From CALKAL01 sp051846895 (lineage in GTDB: Bacteria; Bacillota; Bacilli; Bacillales; Alkalibacillaceae): DNA of 13,318 bases. The DNA is taken from contig JBPYCQ010000030.1 of the NCBI GenBank assembly GCA_051846895.1, positions 1 through 13,318 on the forward strand. The letters run 5' to 3'. The notes under the pieces are model-generated. The model ran no database searches. It saw only the letters and a list, made by a program, of their open reading frames with translations, and had not been told where the DNA came from. Positions within the stretch are counted from its first letter, which is position 1; every line of letters starts with the position of its first letter. This document shows, in pieces, positions 1 through 7,298 of this stretch. A program made the position numbers and the translations under genes.

Positions 1-1201
1 TTTTCTTTTCAAATGTTTTCAAATAATGATAGATATCCATTTCCCACTGATGAACGCCCCAGTTTCGAGAATGAGTCGTTACATACTCTCCATCAATAAA
101 CAACCGTATTTCTTCAGCCCCTACTTTTGCTCGAATATATTTCCCTACATGTCCCTCAGGGACAGAATAATGATTTTGTTTAATGACTACAGTACTATAT
201 TTGTCAACTCGACATTCTACTAGTTCTGCTGCATCAAACGGTTGAATCATCGTCATACCAATCGCGGCTTTTTCATGATCCATTAAGTTTTTATGTTTTT
301 CCTTATGCTCATGGTGTAATCGTTGATTTAGCTTTTTTATAACCTCTATTAAGTATTCATTCGCTTCTGCTACACTATCAAATGTATATATTGATGAAAA
401 GGCTTTTCGTCGGACGAATTCAACACTTCTTTCAACATGTCCTTTCTCATTTCCCTTTCTTACCTCACATAAGCGAATACGAAATTGATAATAGTCCGAC
501 AATTGTACCATAGGCTCGGTTATCGTTTTTTCATTGCCTATAAAGGACTTCACGACAGTTCTCATGTTGTCATAGGTAAATACCTCTGGTATAAAACCTA
601 AATGTTCAATCAATTTTGTATGTACATCTATAACACATATTTGTGTTTCGGACTCATATAATCTTGCGAACCGGTAATTACTATAAGGCAATGTAAAGAC
701 GGCCAATGAATAACTTCGTATCTTACCATCAATCTCTAACTTTACTTCCCCCCAATCAAATTCAACTTCTGCACCTGGTTCACAATATTTGCGAATGTAA
801 ACTTCTTTCTTTTTTGCTGTTTCTTGATTGACATAATTTCTTACAGTTGTATAACTAATGTTGTATCCCTGATCAAGTAGGGCTTCATACATATCAACTA
901 TTTTCATTTGTTGTTTAGCCATGTAGTGTTCTTGTTTCCATCTATTTTCCGCAATATATTGTTGTAATTGTTGCTGAATCTCTTCCGTTAAAACCCTTTT
1001 GGGACTAACTCTTGGTTTATATGTCGGGACACTCACAATATTTTCGGTAATAGGCAGATGTCTAACATCTTTTTGCTTACTATTCTCAAATTCTTGAATA
1101 TATTTTCTGACTGTATTTCTTGATGTGTTTGTTATTTTTGCTATACTTCGTTGGCTTTCTCCCTTTAAAAACCGTTGAATTATTTTTTGTTTTCTATTCA
1201 A
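1..1201 (-). CDS. istA: IS21-family transposase IstA (C-terminus beyond the window)
   Basis: The visible 400 codons are uninterrupted. The N-terminus has a helix-turn-helix region (about residues 10-40, including GESQRSIAKITNTSRNTVRKY). The DDE integrase core follows: EFDWGEVK near residue 150, VFTYDNMRT near 220, and KGHVERSVEFVRR near 260 as the glutamate motif. After these comes the beta-rich DNA-binding end typical of IstA. The enzyme performs DNA strand cleavage and transfer, helped by the ATPase IstB. TTG at 1201 is chosen as start because AGGAG lies 8 bases upstream; an in-frame GTG at 1210 overlaps that site. Nothing suggests inactivation within the window, but the 3' end is not visible. 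Confidence 0.93.
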   Translation of the reverse strand, partial: MNRKQKIIQRFLKGESQRSIAKITNTSRNTVRKYIQEFENSKQKDVRHLPITENIVSVPTYKPRVSPKRVLTEEIQQQLQQYIAENRWKQEHYMAKQQMKIVDMYEALLDQGYNISYTTVRNYVNQETAKKKEVYIRKYCEPGAEVEFDWGEVKLEIDGKIRSYSLAVFTLPYSNYRFARLYESETQICVIDVHTKLIEHLGFIPEVFTYDNMRTVVKSFIGNEKTITEPMVQLSDYYQFRIRLCEVRKGNEKGHVERSVEFVRRKAFSSIYTFDSVAEANEYLIEVIKKLNQRLHHEHKEKHKNLMDHEKAAIGMTMIQPFDAAELVECRVDKYSTVVIKQNHYSVPEGHVGKYIRAKVGAEEIRLFIDGEYVTTHSRNWGVHQWEMDIYHYLKTFEKK

Positions 1202-1223
1202 TGAAATCACTCCTGGTTTCCCC

Positions 1224-1246
1224 CTTAATATCAATTTGATATTAAG
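1224..1246. promoter_or_regulatory. Palindrome between IS-A end and istA
   Basis: CTTAATATCAA and its exact reverse complement are separated by a single T. The perfect 11-base arms sit 22 bases upstream of the istA start, between the end repeats and the ribosome binding site. This is a plausible operator or transposase-binding site that limits istA expression, but no protein can be assigned from sequence alone. Confidence 0.5.
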
Positions 1247-1262
1247 GTAATTTTCCATCAGA

Positions 1263-1299
1263 GTGGTTCACTTTTCAATTGCGATTGTGGTTCATTTTT
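1263..1299. repeat. Paired end repeats of IS-A (GTGGTTCA type)
   Basis: GTGGTTCACTTTT at 1263 and GTGGTTCATTTTT at 1287 are direct repeats 24 bases apart. IS21-family ends usually contain multiple copies of a transposase-binding repeat. The 24-base spacing equals that at the IS-B right end (5475 and 5499), which supports the assignment even though the sequences differ. Confidence 0.75.
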
Positions 1300-1308
1300 A
1301 AGTTAACA

Positions 1309-1533
1309 TATACAGCCTTAATTAAATTAACAGATTACGAAATTGATATGAAAGAAGTCAATATGATTAAATCAATGGTAAAAGTGGCAGCATTTCCACA
1401 TTTAAAGGAAATAAAAGATTTTGATTTTTCATTTCAACCATCCATTAACAAAGAACAAATATTAGATTTTACAACTCTGCGTTTTATTGAACAAAAAGAA
1501 AATATAGTGTTTCTTGGTTCAAGTGGAGTAGGT
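1309..1533 (+). pseudogene. istB: istB, 5' part of interrupted IS21 helper ATPase
   Basis: This is the first portion of an IstB-type AAA+ ATPase. It has the linker FDFSFQPSINKEQILDF and then the start of the Walker A motif, LGSSGVG. The N-terminal roughly 40 residues normal for IstB are missing because the IS-A end adjoins at 1308. The P-loop is cut after the final glycine codon at 1531-1533. From there the frame runs into the RIT element and stops at 1587. The rest of the gene resumes in the same frame at 5005. It belongs to IS-B, not to the istA on the left, because the end repeats differ. The gene cannot make a functional ATPase as it stands. Confidence 0.88.
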
Positions 1534-1563
1534 AATTATCGAAAGTTTTTGTTTATGGAAAGA
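1531..1563. repeat. RIT left terminal inverted repeat (33 bases)
   Basis: It is identical to the reverse complement of 4950-4982 over all 33 bases and diverges immediately inside. It starts GGTAATTATCGAAAG. The first GGT also completes the istB glycine codon, so repeat and target overlap. Confidence 0.95.
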
Positions 1564-1616
1564 AATAAGTGTATATGCTTTATTTGAATTCAAATATACG
1601 TTTATTTCTTTCCATA
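1554..1616. repeat. RIT left subterminal inverted pair
   Basis: TATGGAAAGAAATAA at 1554-1568 and its exact reverse complement at 1602-1616 flank a region centred on the palindrome ATTTGAATTCAAAT. The first ten bases (TATGGAAAGA) are the same as in the pair at the right end, so this is probably a recombinase-binding motif used in inverted pairs. Confidence 0.8.
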
Positions 1617-1655
1617 ACACCTCACAATAGATTTATTAAATCTTGGAGGTGCTAT

Positions 1656-2897
1656 ATGGAAAAGCGAATTCCTATTGAAGAATTAGTTTCAAAAGTTTTA
1701 TCTGAATTAGAAAGGTTAAATTATGCATATAACACTATTTGTGGATATCGTGCCTTTTACAAAAGAGTTATTTCGTTTGCAAAAAAAAGAGATGAAGTCT
1801 ATTTTTCAGAAGCGTTAGGAAGAGACTTTTTGAAGGAAGTATACAATTGTACAGTTAATTATTATCAGGAGGCTATGCCTAAAGGTCTAAAAGGTCCTAT
1901 TAGAAATATAAGAGTTCTTGGCGATTATCAGCTTCATGGTGTGATTATCCGAAGGATTGTAAAAAAGCCAGGATATGTTAAACCACCACAGTTTGAAACA
2001 GAACTTACTGCCTATGAAAAGGAATGCGAGAATAACGAGTACTCAAAAAGGGGCCTACGCACGCGTATGCAACGCTTGTTCTTTTTCATAGATTATCTTG
2101 ACAACCGAAAAGTCCAGAAATCAAATGACATAACACCAGAGATAATATCCGATTATGTAAAAACAATTTACAAATATCATGAAAAAAGCATTGCCTCTAT
2201 CTTAACAACGCTTAGGGTTTATTTAAGATTTCTCTATTTCAACCAATACACAGATGAGAATTTATCCTTAAAAGTACCAAAACAGAGTAAATATTATTAT
2301 CCACCTGTTCCTTCTGTTTGGAATAAAGAGGATGTTATACGGATGCTAGAAAGTATTGACAGAGGGAATCCGACTGGAAAGAGGGATTATGCGATCTTAC
2401 TTCTAGTTGCCAAGCTTGGATTAAGGGTCGGGGACATCAAGTCCTTGGAGTTATCGGATTTAAATTGGCATTCCAAAACCATAGAAGTAAGACAAAATAA
2501 AACAAAGAATACCGTAACATATCCCATTTTAAAAGATATAGGATGGGCATTGATTAATTATCTAAAAAGTGCACGTCCTATTAGTAATTCTCCCTATGTT
2601 TTTATACGAATGAATGCACCATATAAGGCCTTTGGTAAAGACGCTAACCTTTATAATATTATTGCGAAATATACTAGACTTTCCGGAATTACTGTTCCTC
2701 ATGGTAAAAAGCAAGGGTTACATTCGCTTCGTCATACTCTTGCGAGTACTTTGCTTGAACAAGGAACACCATTGCCAGTAATCTCTGAAGTCCTTGGACA
2801 TTTTAATTCTAAATCTACTAGTGTCTATCTTCATACAGGGATGGAAGGGTTAAGGAAATGTGCTATTGATCCAGAGGAGGTGCTTAAGAATGTCTGA
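1656..2897 (+). CDS. ritA: Tyrosine recombinase RitA (first gene of RIT trio)
   Basis: This is a site-specific tyrosine recombinase of 413 residues. The N-terminal half is SAM-like and core-binding. The C-terminal catalytic domain shows Arg257 in GLRVGDIKSLE, a lysine near 284 (NKTKNT), His356 and Arg359 in HSLRH, His382 in VLGHF and the nucleophile Tyr391 in SVYLHT. The set appears complete, so the enzyme should be able to cleave and rejoin DNA. The start at 1656 is preferred over longer readings because GGAGG lies 6 bases upstream and upstream codons fall within the element's subterminal repeat. The stop overlaps the ritB start by 8 bases. It is the longest of the three, as usual for the first RIT gene. 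Confidence 0.93.
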   Translation: MEKRIPIEELVSKVLSELERLNYAYNTICGYRAFYKRVISFAKKRDEVYFSEALGRDFLKEVYNCTVNYYQEAMPKGLKGPIRNIRVLGDYQLHGVIIRRIVKKPGYVKPPQFETELTAYEKECENNEYSKRGLRTRMQRLFFFIDYLDNRKVQKSNDITPEIISDYVKTIYKYHEKSIASILTTLRVYLRFLYFNQYTDENLSLKVPKQSKYYYPPVPSVWNKEDVIRMLESIDRGNPTGKRDYAILLLVAKLGLRVGDIKSLELSDLNWHSKTIEVRQNKTKNTVTYPILKDIGWALINYLKSARPISNSPYVFIRMNAPYKAFGKDANLYNIIAKYTRLSGITVPHGKKQGLHSLRHTLASTLLEQGTPLPVISEVLGHFNSKSTSVYLHTGMEGLRKCAIDPEEVLKNV

Positions 2898-3873
2898 AGG
2901 AACCATTGTGTTTCAAAGTGTTCTTGGTGAAATGATTGCTGGATACATTGAGGAAAAGAGAGCTGTTGGCTATAAATACAAAAAAGGCTCTTCTCTATTG
3001 AAGCGATTTGATACTTTGGCTGCCAAGGAAAATATGTTAGAAATGAAACTTCCGAAGGAACTGGTATTACTATGGACAGCAAAAAGACCAAACGAAACTG
3101 ACAGTACCAGAAACGGAAGAATCTCAATTATACGTGGACTTGCAAAATACATGGTGCGTCTGGGTCACGAGGCATACATTTTTCCAACTGCCTCTATATC
3201 AATTGCCAGATATTCTTATGTTCCCTATATCTTTTCGGAAGTAGAGTTAAAAAAATTTTTTACCATTTGTGACAGGTATCCCATTTCAGATGTTTCCCCC
3301 AACAGGCATCTGATCTTACCCCTTCTGTTCCGTATCCTATATGGTTGTGGCTTACGGATTTCAGAAGCATTAAATTTAAAACTTAAAGATGTTGACTTAA
3401 TTCAAGGGACGTTATTCATTCGTGATACAAAATTTGGAAAAGAACGTATAGTCCCAATGGCGGAAACCCTACTAGAAAGTTGTCGCTTGTATGTAGAAAA
3501 GGTTCATCAATTTGAACCCGATAATACTTTTCTCTTCTTATCTCCTTACGGAGGACGTTATAAGGAAAGCACGATGTATAAACTATTTAGGGAGCTTCTG
3601 TGGAAGGCTGGAATTTCCCATAGTGGAAGGGGACCAAGACTTCATGATCTAAGGCATTCCTTTGCCGTCCATTGCTTAAAAAAATGGGTCTTAGATGAAG
3701 AAGACATCACAAATCTACTTCCCTACCTTTCTGCATTTCTAGGGCATGTTGATTTAAGAGGTACACAACATTACTTAAGGCTAACCGCTGATTTATATCC
3801 AAAAATTATAATTTCAGTTGAACAGAACTTTTCAAATTTAATACCGGAGGTATCGTTTGATGAAACAGACTGA
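2890..3873 (+). CDS. ritB: Tyrosine recombinase RitB (second gene of RIT trio)
   Basis: This tyrosine recombinase has 327 residues. An N-terminal core-binding region (about 1-105) precedes the catalytic domain, with Arg156 in GCGLRISEALNL, a basic beta-hairpin KFGKER near 181-186, His252 and Arg255 in HDLRHSF, His286 in FLGHVD and Tyr295 in QHYLRL. The ATG at 2890 is chosen because AGAGGAGG ends 9 bases before it; an upstream in-frame ATG at 2860 has no such site. The gene overlaps ritA by 8 bases and ritC by 14 bases, which implies translational coupling. Such coupling fits a model in which the three proteins are made together and act on the same ends, although their individual roles are not established from sequence. 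Confidence 0.93.
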   Translation: MSEGTIVFQSVLGEMIAGYIEEKRAVGYKYKKGSSLLKRFDTLAAKENMLEMKLPKELVLLWTAKRPNETDSTRNGRISIIRGLAKYMVRLGHEAYIFPTASISIARYSYVPYIFSEVELKKFFTICDRYPISDVSPNRHLILPLLFRILYGCGLRISEALNLKLKDVDLIQGTLFIRDTKFGKERIVPMAETLLESCRLYVEKVHQFEPDNTFLFLSPYGGRYKESTMYKLFRELLWKAGISHSGRGPRLHDLRHSFAVHCLKKWVLDEEDITNLLPYLSAFLGHVDLRGTQHYLRLTADLYPKIIISVEQNFSNLIPEVSFDETD

Positions 3874-4882
3874 CTTTGCCAGAACACTCACACGATTCCT
3901 TTCAGATTATCTTCCAAGCCAACGTAATGTTAGCACGAATACAGTAAGATCCTATCGGGATACCTTTAAACAAGTGTTAATATATTTTGATTTGGAACTG
4001 AATATTAAGCCAGAGCACCTTACATTTGAAAAAATAAAAGCAGAAAAAATTAGAAACTTTCTCCTTTGGCTTGAAAAGACACGTAGCATAGGCGTTAACA
4101 CCCGTAACCAAAGATTGGCGGCAATCCATAGTTTCTACCGTTATACACAAACAGAACACCCCGAAAACATATTAGAATGCCAGAGAATATTAGGAATTCC
4201 TTTTAAAAAGAGAGAAAAAAAGACGATTGAATATCTCTCACAGGAATGCCTAAAGTATATATTAGAACAACCAGACACTAACGTAAAGAAAGGACGTCGT
4301 GATTTAACGATAATGGCTATTCTTTATGATACAGGTGCACGAGTACAAGAATTAATTGATTTAAAAACAAGAGATATTAGACTTACGAAGCCTACCACTA
4401 TTACCTTAACAGGTAAAGGAAATAAACGGAGAAGTGTTCCCATTATGGATAAAACACGAGATCTGTTGGAGAATTACATGACGGAAAATAGTCTATTGGA
4501 AAACGGAAAGCAAGGTCACCATCTTTTTTATAATAGTAATAGACGCCCATTCACAAGGCCTGGCATAACATATATTTTAGAAAAATATTTAAAACGGGCT
4601 AAGGAATCCCATCCGGAAGTTCTGTTCTCTGATAGACTTCATCCGCATATGGTCAGGCATACAAAAGCTATGCATTTATTAGAAGCAGGAGTAAATCTGA
4701 TTTATATAAGGGATTTATTAGGACACGTAAATGTTACTACAACTGAAATTTATTTGAGAGCAAATACGGAAACAAAAAGAAAAGCATTAGAATCCGCATA
4801 TATGGAAGTTGTACCGCAGGATATTCCTGTTTGGGATGAGGATACAGATTTACTAAAATGGTTACAAGATTTTTGTAGGTAA
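3860..4882 (+). CDS. ritC: Tyrosine recombinase RitC (third gene of RIT trio)
   Basis: This tyrosine recombinase has 340 residues and resembles the XerC/XerD type in layout. The N-terminal SAM-like domain covers about 1-110. Catalytic residues are Arg161 in TGARVQELIDL, Lys186 in TGKGNKRR, His263 and Arg266 in HPHMVRH, His289 in LLGHVN and Tyr298 in TEIYLRA. CGGAGG sits 9 bases before the ATG at 3860; the adjacent TTG at 3857 is a less likely start. It overlaps the end of ritB by 14 bases and is followed within 15 bases by the right-end repeat region, so the element is compact and carries no cargo gene. Confidence 0.93.
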   Translation: MKQTDFARTLTRFLSDYLPSQRNVSTNTVRSYRDTFKQVLIYFDLELNIKPEHLTFEKIKAEKIRNFLLWLEKTRSIGVNTRNQRLAAIHSFYRYTQTEHPENILECQRILGIPFKKREKKTIEYLSQECLKYILEQPDTNVKKGRRDLTIMAILYDTGARVQELIDLKTRDIRLTKPTTITLTGKGNKRRSVPIMDKTRDLLENYMTENSLLENGKQGHHLFYNSNRRPFTRPGITYILEKYLKRAKESHPEVLFSDRLHPHMVRHTKAMHLLEAGVNLIYIRDLLGHVNVTTTEIYLRANTETKRKALESAYMEVVPQDIPVWDEDTDLLKWLQDFCR

Positions 4883-4896
4883 AAATTTTAAAATAT

Positions 4897-4959
4897 TATG
4901 GAAAGATATTTGTTATACCAGTTACGAATCCCATGCCTATTTATAAATATCTTTCCATA
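4897..4959. repeat. RIT right subterminal inverted pair
   Basis: TATGGAAAGATATTT at 4897-4911 is the exact reverse complement of 4945-4959. This mirrors the left-end pair (1554-1616), and the outer copy overlaps the 33-base terminal repeat. The spacing between arms is 33 bases in both ends, which suggests a shared protein architecture on each end. Confidence 0.8.
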
Positions 4960-4982
4960 AACAAAAACTTTCGATAATTACC
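4950..4982. repeat. RIT right terminal inverted repeat (33 bases)
   Basis: It is the exact reverse complement of 1531-1563. Unlike on the left, the repeat is not flush with the istB sequence; 22 further bases (4983-5004) follow before istB resumes. Confidence 0.95.
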
Positions 4983-5009
4983 TTTATGTAAAGCTTTCCA
5001 TAAAGGTAA
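4968..5009. other. Probable RIT recombination core sites at the right end
   Basis: 4968-4993 is a core-like site: an arm CTTTCGATAAT, centre TACC, and arm TTTATGTAAAG. It is followed directly by a half-site CTTTCCATAAA (4994-5004) and the junction repeat GGTAA (5005-5009). If the element circularises, the half-site joins GGTA and the left arm ATTATCGAAAG (1535-1545) to give a symmetric 26-base site. The reverse complement of 4968-4993 differs from that joined site at one base only. The arrangement of 11-base arms around a short centre is typical of tyrosine recombinase core sites; the actual crossover position is inferred. Confidence 0.65.
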
Positions 5010-5424
5010 AACCCATTTGGCCACATCGATAGGAATAGCAGCAGCAAAGAAGAGAACCAGCACATACTTTATTAAGTGTAATGACTTAATTTTAAATTTA
5101 AAGAAAGCGAAGCTTGAAAACCGATTAGAAACACGGTTAAAACATTACACAAAATATAAATTACTAATTATTGACGAAATAGGCTATCTTCCGATTGATG
5201 AAGATGATGCAAAGCTATTTTTTCAATTGATTGATATGCGTTATGAAAATAAGAGTACCATTTTTACAACGAATGCGAACTTTAAATCATGGGGAGACAT
5301 TTTCCAGGACCCCAAATTAGCAAACGCTATCTTGGATAGAATTCTTCACCATGCGACAGTTGTTAATATTGTAGGAGATTCTTACCGTCTCAAAGATCAT
5401 ATTATAAAGGAGAATAAGTCGTAA
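5005..5424 (+). pseudogene. istB: istB, 3' part of interrupted IS21 helper ATPase
   Basis: This is the continuation of the IstB ATPase from the P-loop: GKTHLATSIG, Walker B in LLIIDEIGYLP, sensor region STIFTTNANF, and the C-terminal arginine-finger region with ILDRILHHATVV. It ends with TAA at 5422-5424. It is in frame with the 5' part (1309-1533) if the RIT element is removed, giving about 214 visible residues. No start codon with a ribosome binding site precedes this part, so the TTG at 5017 should not be taken as a gene start. The coding sequence is otherwise free of stops and frameshifts, which implies that the RIT insertion is recent. Confidence 0.9.
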
Positions 5425-5434
5425 GTTCAAAAAG

Positions 5435-5466
5435 TTATTGGATATGGCCTCCGCCATATCCAATAA
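5435..5466. terminator. Perfect 14-base-pair hairpin after istB
   Basis: TTATTGGATATGGC and its exact reverse complement enclose a 4-base loop, starting 10 bases after the istB stop. Read on the minus strand the stem is followed by CTTTTT, so it would also stop transcription entering IS-B from outside. On the plus strand the U-tract is missing. Confidence 0.65.
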
Positions 5467-5474
5467 GGGAAATT

Positions 5475-5518
5475 TGTACATCCTTATAAAATCAAAAGTG
5501 TACATTCTTATCTTGACA
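5475..5518. mobile_element. Right end of IS-B (IS21 family)
   Basis: TGTACATCCTTAT at 5475 and TGTACATTCTTAT at 5499 are direct repeats 24 bases apart. They are followed by the terminus, which on the minus strand reads TGTCAAGATAAG. The TGT start and paired repeats match IS21-family ends, and the location just after istB is as expected for the right end. The element's istA and left end are not in the window; IS-A lies in the way or has replaced them. Confidence 0.75.
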
Positions 5519-5537
5519 TTTATAGTTACGTATAAAT

Positions 5538-5603
5538 TTAAATCTGCACTGTTTTTTCCACTATTTGTGATACTGGTTCACCGTGATTGTTTAATTCTAT
5601 TAT
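5538..5603 (-). pseudogene. C-terminal remnant of a large serine recombinase
   Basis: The minus strand reads ELNNHGEPVSQIVEKTVQI then stop. The part GEPVSQIVE matches RRTVSQIVE at residues 527-535 of the large serine recombinase at 7621-9324, with 18 identical bases. An in-frame stop precedes the fragment and no catalytic or DNA-binding domain is left. The ending just after the VSQIVE motif is closer to what I recall of other large serine recombinases than the long tail of the intact gene. The IS-B right end lies 20 bases past the stop. It may be a leftover from a related element or the displaced original 3' end of the neighbour. Confidence 0.5.
5556..5573. repeat. 18-base direct repeat, copy 1
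   Basis: TTCCACTATTTGTGATAC, identical to 7723-7740 in the same orientation. The following bases stay similar (TGGTT against GGTT). The two copies flank the AbiE genes and the RhuM remnant, 2167 bases apart. Confidence 0.8.
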
Positions 5604-5667
5604 TTATTTGATAAGCATCTTCAATCGTTCATTCTAAGAAGAAACTTGTTAACATATTTTATTTTAC

Positions 5668-6654
5668 TTATTGCAAACCTAAATGAACTTTTGGATCTTC
5701 CGGTACTTCTTCGGGTAGCCAACCCCTATTTATAATCTCTTGTAGTGAGCTAATGGAGGTCTCATAGTTAACATACTTGGATAAAAATTCTCTAGTATTT
5801 GTTTCGTAGTCATCTTTAAATACTTTCTCATTAACTATTTCTTGTAACGTTTTTAAAAGTTTATAACCAGGTTGGCAGGAATACGTTTTTATACCCCTTC
5901 TTCTGGCCTCTATAACTTGGCTCACAAGCGATGGCAAACCCTCTATTTTTAACAAGCCGCTTTGATAGATCATATGAATATCATAAATATGTCGTGATTT
6001 TCGCATATAATCCTTTTCATGATAATAATCACATATTGCAAATAGCTTGTCCACAAATGTTCTGTCGATAGATTGTATACTCATGGAAAAAGGGTACAAG
6101 TTAAATTTCTCAATAATATTACTTAAATTTTCCTGTTCTAAGAACTTAGTTATGTAGTTTTTAACCGGTTTTATTTCACATGGAAAAGGTTTAAATGCTA
6201 GCATCGTTTCTATAAGAATATGGTTTAGCATTTGGGAATCGTCCCCACCATTATACATCCGAGGATATCCAACCCTATATTTATTATAGTTCCTTTTAGA
6301 GCGCAAAGGTTCAATTTCTTTATCATTTAATAATTTAAAGTTTAACTTATCTATCGTTTCTTTAATTGATTGAATTAATTGCCCCTGATTTCTTTTTAAG
6401 GGCCCGCTTGTTAACTTATCCCCCTCAAAGTTAATTGTTAGATCAATATCCTCTGAAAAACGATTAATAACATCATAACATTTAGAAAGGGAGGTTCCGC
6501 CTTTAAACACAATATTAGGCGCAACCTCTTGAAGACTTTTCAGGAATAACGAAACATAATAATCCTTCTCAACTTGAAACGGTTGTAAGTTAAAGTCATA
6601 TGATGTAGCTTCAACTAATTCTTGAAATACTTCTTTATTTTTGTGCAAATTCAT
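5668..6654 (-). CDS. abiEii: AbiEii-type nucleotidyltransferase toxin
   Basis: A 328-residue nucleotidyltransferase-like toxin of the AbiEii/DUF1814 family, the toxin of type IV abortive-infection systems. The DNA polymerase beta-like signature is clear: EKDYYV near 29-34, GGTS at 52-55, and the metal-binding pair in EDIDL (Asp69, Asp71). A later conserved stretch, VDKLFAI near 201 followed by SRHIYDIH at 220-227, matches family motifs. Known members transfer nucleotides to RNA targets and arrest growth on phage infection. The start at 6654 has GGAG 9 bases upstream and overlaps the end of the antitoxin gene by 20 bases, so the two are translationally coupled. Length is normal for the family. 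Confidence 0.88.
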   Translation of the reverse strand: MNLHKNKEVFQELVEATSYDFNLQPFQVEKDYYVSLFLKSLQEVAPNIVFKGGTSLSKCYDVINRFSEDIDLTINFEGDKLTSGPLKRNQGQLIQSIKETIDKLNFKLLNDKEIEPLRSKRNYNKYRVGYPRMYNGGDDSQMLNHILIETMLAFKPFPCEIKPVKNYITKFLEQENLSNIIEKFNLYPFSMSIQSIDRTFVDKLFAICDYYHEKDYMRKSRHIYDIHMIYQSGLLKIEGLPSLVSQVIEARRRGIKTYSCQPGYKLLKTLQEIVNEKVFKDDYETNTREFLSKYVNYETSISSLQEIINRGWLPEEVPEDPKVHLGLQ

Positions 6655-7276
6655 AATATAACTCCGCTTCTATTAAATTCTCCAAGGTTTTTCTAGGATA
6701 CTTCTTTAAATATCCGTTCAATTCACTTTTGGTGACACTTACGCCCTTTAAGTATTTCTTTATAGTACTAGTAGATTTTGTTAGGGGAATTTCACTGAGT
6801 CGGTCGAATTCATTAAATAAATCTAATACCTGCAGGATCTTATAGTTCTGATCACTAATCCTAACCCTTGGTCTCTTTAGTTTCACGGTTTTTTTTCCAA
6901 ATGTTACTTCATGTTCAGGCCTTCCAGATTCATTCGTTACAATTGTTGTTACACTTGCAGTTTGAGAAGTTAAGCCAAGTTGGTTCGCAAAATTAATACC
7001 TGTTATATAGCCTATTCTGTCATTATCAATTGTTTTTATATATCTTCTTGTTATTACTTTATCTATGTTTGGCCGAGGTTTTTTTAAAACACTATTGGCT
7101 CTCGGCACATAATAAATACCATTTCTTATCCTAATTAAAGTTCCTCTATCAGATAATCTTTTTAAATTTTGTCGGAGGGATTCATCTGGCATATCAATGC
7201 TTCTTTTTAAATCTCTTGTAAATACAGGCTCATCATATCCATATTCACTTATTATGACCTCAAACACTTTATTCAT
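6635..7276 (-). CDS. abiEi: AbiEi-type antitoxin (DUF6088-like)
   Basis: A 213-residue partner of the AbiEii toxin, placed first in the operon as is typical. Residues about 1-58 form a winged helix-turn-helix (LKRLSDRGTLIRIRNGIYYVP is the wing region), followed by an AbiEi-like C-terminal domain with YITGINFANQLGLTSQT near 90-110. Antitoxins of this group neutralise the toxin without a stable complex and repress their own promoter. GAGGAGGG lies 6 bases before the ATG at 7276, and a good promoter lies just upstream. The gene is complete and overlaps abiEii by 20 bases. Confidence 0.87.
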   Translation of the reverse strand: MNKVFEVIISEYGYDEPVFTRDLKRSIDMPDESLRQNLKRLSDRGTLIRIRNGIYYVPRANSVLKKPRPNIDKVITRRYIKTIDNDRIGYITGINFANQLGLTSQTASVTTIVTNESGRPEHEVTFGKKTVKLKRPRVRISDQNYKILQVLDLFNEFDRLSEIPLTKSTSTIKKYLKGVSVTKSELNGYLKKYPRKTLENLIEAELYYEFAQK

Positions 7277-7298
7277 CTATATCCCTCCTCATAATTTT

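Larger units (their letters stand above)
1..1308 (-). mobile_element. IS21-family element IS-A, partial, runs off left edge
   Basis: The right-hand boundary is placed at about 1308 because, read on the minus strand, the sequence begins TGTTAACTT and reaches the first internal repeat at the same distance as the end of the second IS21-type element at 5518 (both have ATG 13 bases in). Inside are two end repeats, a palindrome and istA. The accompanying istB and the other end lie outside the window. The end repeats (GTGGTTCA type) differ from those of the other IS21 element here (TGTACAT type), so these are two distinct elements. The target duplication cannot be checked because only one end is visible. 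Confidence 0.8.
1531..5004 (+). mobile_element. RIT (recombinase-in-trio) element inserted in istB
   Basis: The element carries three overlapping tyrosine recombinase genes in one direction, which is the defining layout of RIT elements. The ends are a perfect 33-base inverted repeat (1531-1563 and 4950-4982). Each end also holds a second, 15-base inverted pair. The right end continues 22 bases past the inverted repeat. GGTAA occurs at both junctions (1531-1535 and 5005-5009). Removing 1531-5004 joins GGAGTA to GGTAAAACC and recreates an unbroken IstB P-loop (GSSGVGKTHLA), so the boundaries are supported by the repaired gene. All three genes look intact and the element may be functional. Confidence 0.9.

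Noticed and set aside
26..223. Plus-strand open frame of 65 codons
   Set aside because: It lies opposite the intact istA coding sequence, which has full transposase motifs; no ribosome binding site.
2831..3152. Minus-strand frames across the ritA-ritB junction
   Set aside because: They are opposite strongly supported recombinase codons and have no start signals.
1531..5004. A Tn554-like transposon
   Set aside because: Tn554 has two tyrosine recombinases and an unrelated TnpC and lacks long inverted ends. Here all three genes have tyrosine recombinase active sites and the ends are 33-base inverted repeats, which fits a RIT element.
5017..5424. A separate ATPase gene starting at TTG 5017
   Set aside because: The codons are the middle of istB just after the P-loop; no ribosome binding site, and the frame joins 1309-1533 once the RIT element is removed.
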